From Anastrepha obliqua (taxonomy: Eukaryota > Arthropoda > Insecta > Diptera > Tephritidae): DNA of 64,000 nucleotides. A model generated the notes under the pieces. The model saw only the letters and a list, made by a program, of their open reading frames with translations. It was not told the DNA's origin and made no database searches. The stretch lies in contig NC_072894.1 of the NCBI RefSeq assembly GCF_027943255.1, forward strand, positions 79,585,601 to 79,649,600, given 5' to 3'. The position numbers and the translations under genes were made by a program. Within the stretch, counting starts at the first letter, position 1. The number at the start of each line of letters is the position of its first letter. Positions 56,496 through 64,000 of the stretch are shown here, piece after piece.

Positions 56496-57154
56496 CAGTC
56501 AACGCCAAAGGTAAGTGTACGCTATATATTGACAAGGTTTGACTATTTGCTTATTTATCTTTTAATTTTATTTAATTTTATACAAAATATGTTCACACTA
56601 CTTTGTACAAAATTTGTAAAAATTTAGCAAATATTCATTAAACTTTCGTAAACTTAAGCTTTTATCGGAATTACTGAAAACATGTCAAGTACAGAATTTC
56701 ATAGCCCATTGAATTTGGTAAAGCTAAAACTTCAAGTAGGTAAAAAATCACACCGATTTTTGAGATTTTTTTCGGTCGCAGTCCTGTGCATTTTGTCCAT
56801 TTAACGCCCATTCCAAAATTGTTTGTATGTGGAAGAAAGCGCCTACCTTCGTCAGCAGAAAAAATTGTCGCATTATTTGAACCACTAGAAGCTTCCACTT
56901 TATTACACCAAAATTCAATGATCTGCAGACCTGCAAACCCTCAATTTTTCTAAAAATTCTGAGTAAAAAGTTTGAAATTTTGATAAAAATTTGCCGAAGG
57001 TTTAAAAATTTTGTATTATACAAATTTATAAACTTTGCTTTATATGGTTTTTGTTCTAGTATGAACTATATTTTTATAAAAAAATAATTAAAATTACAAA
57101 AATAAATACAAAACTTGTCAATATATGGTGTACGCTTTCTTTTGTTACTGGCAG
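56496..57154. mobile_element. Tc1-like element, non-autonomous
   Basis: Left end after TA: CAGTCAACGCCAAAGGTAAG then TGTACGCTATATATTGACAAG. Right end reversed: CTGCCAGTAACAAAAGAAAG then CGTACACCATATATTGACAAG, before TA. Inverted similarity covers about 40 bp, in the style of Tc1-family tips (CAGT..AA.GTAAG). The interior (659 bp in total) has minus-strand frames with NNATIFSADEGRRF that may be transposase remains, but I cannot place them with certainty. Confidence 0.75.
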
Positions 57155-58607
57155 TATATGGATCAGACATTTAAAATAATAAATAGAATATAAAATCAAT
57201 GCGCATTTAATTTTTAACTTATTTTATTTCTAAACCGGCAATCAATTATCAATTCATCTAGAAACGGATGTGCATCAATTTCCGCCCATACCTTTACAAA
57301 TTGCTCCGCGTTCAACGCTTATGAGCCAATACAATTGTCATAATTACTCATACGCCATGTATGCACAACTGAACGGCCGGCTAGAGCTTCAATCAATTAT
57401 TATGCATGTCAAATGCGATTGTATTAGAGTCAATCAGCTCTCAAGTTTAAACTTTTCGATTTGGCACGGTCATTGCTCGTGACACTCGCAGTTACGCTTT
57501 CACTACACCAATCAGTGTTCATCTGATTAAAGCGGGCGAATGTAGTTACATACATACATGTATACATCAAGTTAATGTGCATACATATACATAAGAATTT
57601 CTATATATGTATTATGTTTTCACACGTACTAAGAGCATGAGCATGATTGAATGCTTTTTCACTTATAGGCCTGCAAAGAACGCGATTAGTTCAGGATGAG
57701 TTCGGAAGTGATCGCAAAAGAACTTGTGACTAATATCACTTTTGATATCTTTATGTGGAATAAACGGTTTCGTTTTGCTTGCGCATATTCTATGAAGAGG
57801 CGCAATGTATCTTTTATACCTTTCGCGCGCGAAAAGTTAATACACGCTTCTTATACCAATCGGATTTAATCGCTCTTTTATATATTTTTGAAATTCTCCA
57901 GTTTTTATGTATTTTTTTTAATTTTCCAATTTTTATAAATTTTTTAAATTTTCCTATTCATAAAAAAACTTTATTAATAGTTAACAATGACAGCAAAACG
58001 TGTTCACCGGTTTAGGCAAATTAGTCGACTTCTATAAGCGATTAGTTGGGGACTAAACAATGCCCAAATTATACCTGATTGAGACTAATCGGAGTGTACT
58101 CTCCAGTCGCGAAATTTGTCGAAGTGAGAGGAACATGCCACTAGTACCAATTTTGATTTCTTTGTATGTAAGGAACAGTAGCCTTTTGTTCAAACATGTC
58201 ATATAAATGTACTAGACCGAATGGGTACGAAAAGAAACTAGTCGCCTTTTACACCAATCGGGCATAGTCGCTTTTTTTATCTGAAGCTGGTTCAAACCGC
58301 CATTTGCCTCTTTTTACTTATATATCAATAGGTGGTATGATACAACTCGTCTCTGATCGAACCATGCACTAGCATTCGAATGCAATATATCAATCGTCGC
58401 TGCTGTCAGTCAATGATTATTTTTTTTCCTTTGTAAATTATTTCTTCTCTCATACTGAATCTCAGCGAAAACGCACGTGGTCATTTTTCCCTCTTAACCC
58501 TTATCGGGTAATTCTGATGGAACACTATTTTTCTTTTCCATTTTTCTGTCCATCAGCTTTTCATATTGGAGTCTCTATCCTTTCTGGCTCCTCACGTTTA
58601 TAAAGGG
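57155..58607. other. non-coding stretch
   Basis: About 1.45 kb, no gene or element recognised. Confidence 0.4.
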
Positions 58608-58965
58608 TCTTTCAAAAGTGCCTCACTGTATGTAATGCATAACTCCTTTTTCCAAGTCATCTCTGACATTTGTGAAGTAGACAGATGTAAGGTTAAAAAC
58701 AACCTATAGCAAAATTCGTAATGTTTTTGATGGAAATAATCATTCGAATAAGTCGGAAATTGTCCAGAAATCCGTTCTGTTGAGAATAGAAAAACTGGCA
58801 GGGCAAAAACTGTAGCTGTAGCGCAAAATGTTGATGAGCAACCTTCAAGATCGACGTTCTCAATAGTTAGACATTCATGAATCGATCACCTGTGGACCTG
58901 TAATGCTCATGGTGAACATTTAAAGCATGTCATTTATCAGACAAAATTGTTAAGAGCCGCATTTG
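58608..58965 (+). pseudogene. mariner-like remnant
   Basis: Starts with a mariner-like end AAAGGGTCTTTCAAAAGTGC. Scattered peptides NKSEIVQKS, GRAKTVAVAQNVDEQPSRST and CNAHGEHLKHVI fit the linker and the C-terminus (..GRHLEHVI..) of mariner-like transposases, with the catalytic core deleted. The right end is not found. Confidence 0.5.
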
Positions 58966-59615
58966 GAATAGCGGAATCTGCAGGAATCTACATTTTCCAT
59001 ATTTTATGCGTCTTTTAACTCTTTACTAATGGCTTATAAAGAAAACAGAATAATCCACAATTATATCTTTCAAGCATCAGTTGAGAACTAACCAATGTTC
59101 CAGTTATAGCTATAAAAGAAAAATTGAAAAACAATGTACTCTCAATTGTAACCCATGGAGAATATATCGGTGTAACTCTTTTACAAATCAATCGCACAAT
59201 TATTTGCAGAGAGCCACTAGCGTGTCCCCAACAGTTTTGCAAAACAAACCAAATCAGTCACAGTTTTCAATGTCCGTCAAAGCCATTGGTGTGGCCTATT
59301 AATTAATGATTGACAAAGTGATTTATGAATAGTTCGTAGCGCATGGGGATAAGAGGAATAGAGGAGAGAAATTTACGACAGTGGTGGACTGAAGTATTCA
59401 GCTGGCTAAATGCTGAAATATGCAATACATATGCACGCCTGCGTCCACACATATACGTATATATATTATATATATTTTACCCTGCTGCATGTACTAAAAC
59501 TCGCACGGCTATCATTCTATCAACACTTTGAGCACTTTTATTTTTCGCTTTTAAATTGCTTGACCACACCAACTCGCTCCATTGGAAATACGAGTATATC
59601 TGCTCGCATACTTGT
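58966..59615. other. non-coding stretch
   Basis: Nothing recognised. Confidence 0.4.
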
Positions 59616-59935
59616 GTATAGGGTTTTTAATAGGGGCGCATGAATGTTGCTTGACGGCGTTTATCAATTTTTTTTTTCTTATTCAGCGCTTCCAGATGAA
59701 AACATAGCGAGTTATATGAGGAAACTTTACTACGAACGATTTGAAAGTATGGTTGGCTCGCGCGAAGGTGTAGGTGAAATGGTCACCAAGGACTTGTAAT
59801 TGGACACCGCAATACTTCTTTGTGGGGTTTCCAGATCTCACACGTTTACGTCAATAAGCTACAATTGACCCACCCACCCTCAAAGTCTAAATAGCCCAGG
59901 CCATTGCTTCAAATTCGCATTGCAAACTTGGCTTC
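59616..59935 (+). pseudogene. mariner-like transposase catalytic fragment
   Basis: TATAGGGTTTTTAATAGGGG at 59618 resembles the tips of the 5.4 kb element. Then DENIASYMRKLYYERF and, after a frameshift, KWSPRTCNWTPQYFFVWGFQ and ISHVYVNK match the third catalytic block (WPPRSCDLTPLDFFLWGYLK..VYV.KP). The catalytic D is changed (TPQ for TPLD). The N-terminal half is deleted. Confidence 0.72.
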
Positions 59936-60739
59936 TCAGATCTGTGCCTTCGTGTCAAGCCTTAATGTTCCACACAATTATTTATTACAACATCAACCTA
60001 CTCTCATTGGAAAACCCTGTATTACATGTTGCATGCAAATTACACAGTTCGCCTGTAGCAGGTATTTTATCACAATTAAAAACAAATTTTGTTAAGCTCT
60101 GCTTAAAAATTGCTACCAGACACCATTGTACCTCTATATATAATATATGTATGTATGTATATGTGGCTGTATGTTGCGAGAATGTACGTTGCACGTGTAA
60201 GCTTTGCTGCCATTTGTCGCGCTGTTCAACTGTAAATTCAAGTTTAATGACAGTTCGTCAGTATACTTTTTAGCGAATAATTGGAGAGGATTTAATTTCG
60301 CCTTTGCACGTAAAGGAATTTAAAACGGCTGAGTTAATTAGCTGCTTGCAATGAAATAAATGAAAGGATTTATTACTAAACATGCTAAGTGAACCCTGAG
60401 TGAAGGCAAACAACTGTATGTATATGTAGGTTTGTATATGAGTATGGGCGGTAGTGTCAAGAAGTGTTATATAAATTGAGAGCTGCAATAATATTTTGTA
60501 ACGACACAGTAACACGCACGCAGCGTCAGTAAAAGTCAATTGGCTTTTGAAATAAAAAAAGAATTAAGATGAAGTGAAACTGAGTGTTACTAAAAAATAT
60601 GTATGCGCGGCTGTTTATAGCGAAGTGCCATAAATATTGCTTTTTCTTCTCGAGCATGGGTTTTATTTTACTCCTGCTTATGCGCCCGCTTGAGCCACAG
60701 AGCCTACGAAGTTGAAAATTTTCGCTAGCATCGGTTTTT
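59936..60739. other. non-coding stretch
   Basis: Open frames overlap on both strands without recognisable features. Confidence 0.4.
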
Positions 60740-61236
60740 TAGCTGGATAAAAACTATTGATATCGATAACTACGATTTGGCAGCTGAGAATGGCAAACTG
60801 TGTTGATACTTCCATTCAATAAGGTTTGGCAAGTCATCATGAATATGAAACGTTTAAAGCCGGCACAACGTTTTCTAATTCAGAAAAGATATTTTGAAGC
60901 CACAAAAAAAAAACAAATCGTTCGCGAAGTTCATAGAGCACCAGCACTGCCGTCACGTAAAATATCCAGCCATAGTAATTCAAATTTTGTTTCCAAAAAT
61001 TGTTTAGCTAATTAATCGATGCTATTTGTATCCAGCAAGATCGAGCAGCTTGCCATACAGCGCGGTTAACAATCGTTTCGTTGCAATACTCCGGCCACCA
61101 TTCTTGTAATACGTCAAGATTTATTGGAAAAAATAGTCAAAAATTAGACTTATCGATATAAAAATTATACAATCGATCCCATATAACTCGTAGCCGCGGC
61201 GGTCATCTCCCGAAGATCATATTTAAAAAATAAATG
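60740..61236 (+). mobile_element. internally deleted mariner-like element, copy B
   Basis: Same family as the minus-strand copy at 10.8-11.26 kb: shared TCGATAACTA..., CAGCTGAGAATGGCAAACTG, GGCAAGTCATCATGAAT, TTCGCGAAGTTCATAGAGCA, CTTGCCATACAGCGCG and TTGCAATACTCC.GCCACCATT. The frame at 60839 reads MNMKRLKPAQRFLIQKRYFE, then KKKQIVREVHRAPALPSR. After deletion of the core it ends RSHITRSRGGHLPKIIFKK and a stop near 61233. About 500 bp; the DDD core is gone. Confidence 0.8.
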
Positions 61237-62268
61237 CCATAAAATTATCTACCAGGCTGTAGTAAAAAAAAAATCATTCGAACAATATTTTCGTTTTAAG
61301 TTTTTGTTAAGTTCTCTCGCTCTTCAAAAAAAAAACCCTTTACAAATCGTACAGAAGTGGATGATGGAAAGTAATGCATACAAACTTTTTTACTAATACA
61401 TATGCAAATGCTTTCAATAGTTCCGCATTGGATATAAGGTAATGCAAAAGAGACCGTACAATTCAAAAAATGTATGCATACACCAGCAAGAGTGAAACAA
61501 ACAATACCAGGGTTGCATTTCTCTTGAGAAAAGAACTCAATATTGATTTCATAGCCTAAACGCGGGCTCATACCTTCAGCATTGGAAAACAATATAAATA
61601 TTTGACAAACCTATTGATTGGCGCGATAATTACTTAAGTGATTTTCTTGAAGGGCGGTAAATGCCAGTAGATAGTGCAATAAATCACATTGAATGGTTCT
61701 TTTACAAAAACACAAATATTATACCGGGCAAATTGATAAACTCACGACCTACAGCAGGCAGTGAATAACACACATAATTTTACATGAAAAGCTTTTGACA
61801 GTTGGTTCAGTCTTTTCACGGCAAAAAAATCGTCACGGCTGTGAAAAAGTGGTAGTGTTTCCCTTCACTGATTTTCCCTATGAAATTACATGACATGACA
61901 TTTACTAATCCTGAAAAGTCCTCAAAAACATGAAAAAGGATTTAATTTCACTGCATTGGAATTAATCCGCTGCAATGCTTGCAAATTTTCACCATTCCCA
62001 CCAAATTAATCAGACGTCGATTTTTTTTTTTTGGTAGATGTACTTCGCTTTATTTCAAATGTTTTATATTTATTACACTCTGGTTACATATTTTTAATAA
62101 TAGTATACCGGCGAATTTCCCTGCTTTAACCATTTTTTTATTTCTTTAATTTCATGTTTTTACAAACTCAAAATCCACTCTAACACAACTCGAAGCTCCA
62201 AACTTTGTATAAAATTTACAAAAAATTCTGAACTTTTTATTCAGACTGTTCAGAAAACTTCAAGTTAT
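61237..62268. other. AT-rich non-coding stretch
   Basis: No gene or element recognised. Confidence 0.4.
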
Positions 62269-62650
62269 GCGGCCTCGGTAGTTTAGCGTAAGTGCACTAG
62301 CCTGCCATCCTAGAAGTTGTGGGTTCGAATCCCACGTAAAGCACGGTCCTCGCAATTTTCCAAACTTACCCACTTTCCTAGTTAGTATAAAAAAAAAAAA
62401 ATTCCTCAACCTCAACAACCTTATCCTTCCAATTCTTAGTCCCGCACAAAAAAAAAGCGCATTGGTTGCATTGTGGCTGCTAAAACGAGCAAAACAAAAA
62501 AAATAAAGAAAAAGGCAAAGCGCAGACACACCAAATTTAGCGAAGTCCTCACCATCTGTGTGATCAGTCTGCCAGAAAAATGTGACACACAGATGGCGCT
62601 CGAAGCAATAAGAAGGCGTTGTTCCTAAATAATGCCAGGTGGGTATTCTC
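62269..62650 (+). mobile_element. tRNA-Gly-like SINE
   Basis: The head (62269-62340) has a D-arm-like GGTAGTTTAGCGTAAGTGC (A box), an anticodon loop CTGCCAT with GCC (Gly-like) and a perfect T arm GTGGGTTCGAATCCCAC with consensus B box GGTTCGAATCC. The acceptor arm cannot close (GCGGCCT against GTAAAGC), so it is not a working tRNA. The body carries A-rich runs and ends GTGACACACAGATGGCGCTC, AGAAGGCGTTGTTCCTAAAT and GCCAGGTGGG. The same tail is found at 50.49 kb. Confidence 0.75.
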
Positions 62651-63909
62651 ATTTATAACCCAATAAGTTTTAATAAAACACTGCTTTTTTGGATACGATT
62701 TTGAAATGTTTCTTTCTTGAAGGATAAGTTCGGAAATCAAACTGTTTCTATATATAGAAGAAAATGTTCAACACCTCAGCGGAAAAAAAGTGTCAAACAG
62801 CAACGAGAATTTTGAGCCAGTTGAAACTTGCTGCTGGACTAAACAGGGGTAAGCAGGGGAATGTTTAGCAAAATAACATAGACTTTAACCTCAAAAGTTG
62901 GAAATCTTCCTGAAATTTTTTTGAAATTTATTTAGAATGCGCTATCCTTTATAGAAACCTCAAAAAAAACTCTAAATACAAACCAGCACAAAAATATCAA
63001 TAAGTATTAAAACTTGGCAGTTCGTTGCGCTATTACTATTTTTAAGTATTTTGCAGTATTTTCCCCCTTGCCATATAAATTTGTGCATGTTGCATACACT
63101 CGCTTTTCAACATCCACTTAAATTTTTACAATAATACATTTTAAGTCTACTGAGCGACACTAAAACTTTATATGGACATGAAGCTATAGATTTTACGTAG
63201 AAAGTTGTCGTGCGTATTCAGTTTTTCACTTCCACATCAATTTAACTTTTAAAGGATTTTCAAAAAAGTAAATATTCAAAAAATAGTGTTAAATACTTAA
63301 TCACCCTCTATGATAATCCGGTGGAGTGCGCAGTATAGTAAAACTGAAAATGTAAAAATCAAAGCCAAGCGAATTGCATCTAAATGGCTAGGCTAGGACA
63401 ATGCATCAATAAAATAGAAAACTGTTATCAATATTTCATTTTTGGATACCTTTGACTGGTAAAAAATATTAAGCTTATGCGGTAGTTCAGTGCTAGTCAG
63501 TACGCTGTAACAGCGATATTCTTTTTTGTCCGCGTTCGATTAGCTATTAGCGATTGCAAAAAAATTATTTGTTGAGGAGAAATAAAAAAATTATTATATA
63601 AATTCTTAAATTTAATAGATCAGTAAAATGACATGAAAAGTGGGACTTCAAACTATTTTGATTGCATTTTTAAATATAGACTGCGTTAAGTAACTAAAGC
63701 ACAGAGACTTATCGTCAAGTTTTCACAATTCATTTGTTCCTAATTTAATTCCTCTTCACTCCTGCAGCTTCAGCAGTAGTCAAAAGAAGGTACAACCAAT
63801 CTTTGAGTGGCCTGTGATCAAAGCAAAATTCACATTCTGGCCAAATTATTTTTGCAGTCTCACATACTAGACTATAAACCCATCTCTAGTTGCTGAAGTG
63901 ACAATGCTA
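62651..63909. other. AT-rich non-coding stretch
   Basis: No gene or element recognised. A weak tRNA-like string at 63476-63545 is discussed under rejected items. Confidence 0.4.
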
Positions 63910-64000
63910 CATTGTCCGGCACTCGAAGTGTAACCAATTAAAAAGCCCATAAATTTAGTTTAGAAAAATGCTTTCATTCAATTCAAAGTAAAAAATGTGT
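63910..64000 (-). mobile_element. maT-like element, second copy, cut by the window end
   Basis: After TA, GTCCGGCACTCGAAGTGTAA and CCAATTAAAAAGCCCATAAA follow, matching 34146 onward with few differences, in the same orientation (transposase on the minus strand). Only the 3' UTR of the transposase falls inside the window. Its inverted end is cleaner than that of the first copy. Confidence 0.85.

Noticed and set aside
62269..62340. A functional tRNA-Gly gene
   Set aside because: T arm and anticodon loop are good, but the acceptor strands do not pair, and A-rich SINE body sequence follows.
63476..63545. tRNA-like GCGGTAGTTCAGTGCTAGTC followed by GCGTTCGATT
   Set aside because: The anticodon region would form a 3-base loop and the B box is imperfect; too weak to call a tRNA or SINE.
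60..63990. CRISPR array or prokaryotic operon structure
   Set aside because: No regularly spaced identical repeats and no Shine-Dalgarno-led gene series; all recognisable content is eukaryotic.

Overview
The window looks like AT-rich nuclear DNA from an insect, most likely a fly. The evidence is the set of transposable elements: several mariner lineages, a maT-like element, mariner-like elements with an N-terminal helix-turn-helix of the DUF4817 type, TTAA-flanked (piggyBac-type) MITEs, a Helitron, R1/Jockey/I/RTE/L2-like LINE fragments and tRNA-derived SINEs. A tephritid-like fly is a guess from the general look of these repeats; I could not test it. I found no intact host protein gene, rRNA, functional tRNA or CRISPR array. 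The window is a patchwork of decayed, often nested mobile elements separated by AT-rich DNA with no recognisable content.

Layout. 1-5 kb: a LINE RNase H scrap, a decayed mariner and a head-to-head SINE pair. 5.4-6 kb: an internally deleted mariner-like element with both ends. 8-14 kb: two LINE fragments, a well-preserved 5'-truncated RTE-like insertion with an 11-bp target-site duplication, deleted mariner-like copies, an R1-clade LINE on the minus strand and a SINE. 15.5-19.8 kb: a mariner, two nested TTAA elements and a mariner-like fragment. 22-27.8 kb is the densest part. An L2-like LINE is split by a Helitron (22362-25187), then by an I-like LINE, then by a SINE, and later by a 40-bp RTE tail. 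The Helitron carries a PIF1-type helicase pseudogene, a Jockey LINE 3' end and an unrecognised gene fragment with its own 75-bp intron and poly(A) signal. 29-35 kb: LINE pieces, a CAGTG/CACTG-ended element with a tandem repeat, a SINE split by a TTAA MITE, and a maT-like element. 37-45 kb: LINE fragments, a third TTAA element and a hAT scrap. 45-54 kb: a SINE split by a mariner-like element, LINE RNase H regions (one a 298-codon open frame), a SINE with perfect 13-bp duplications, and a mariner with about 100-bp inverted ends. 56-64 kb: a Tc1-like element, four mariner-like remnants, a tRNA-Gly-like SINE and the start of a second maT-like copy.

There is no operon or pathway logic. The genes relate to each other through insertion history: non-autonomous elements (SINEs, TTAA MITEs, internally deleted mariner-like copies) would depend on enzymes encoded by full-length relatives elsewhere. 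The most informative signals are the nested insertions whose target sequence can be read across the junctions, and the gene fragment inside the Helitron.
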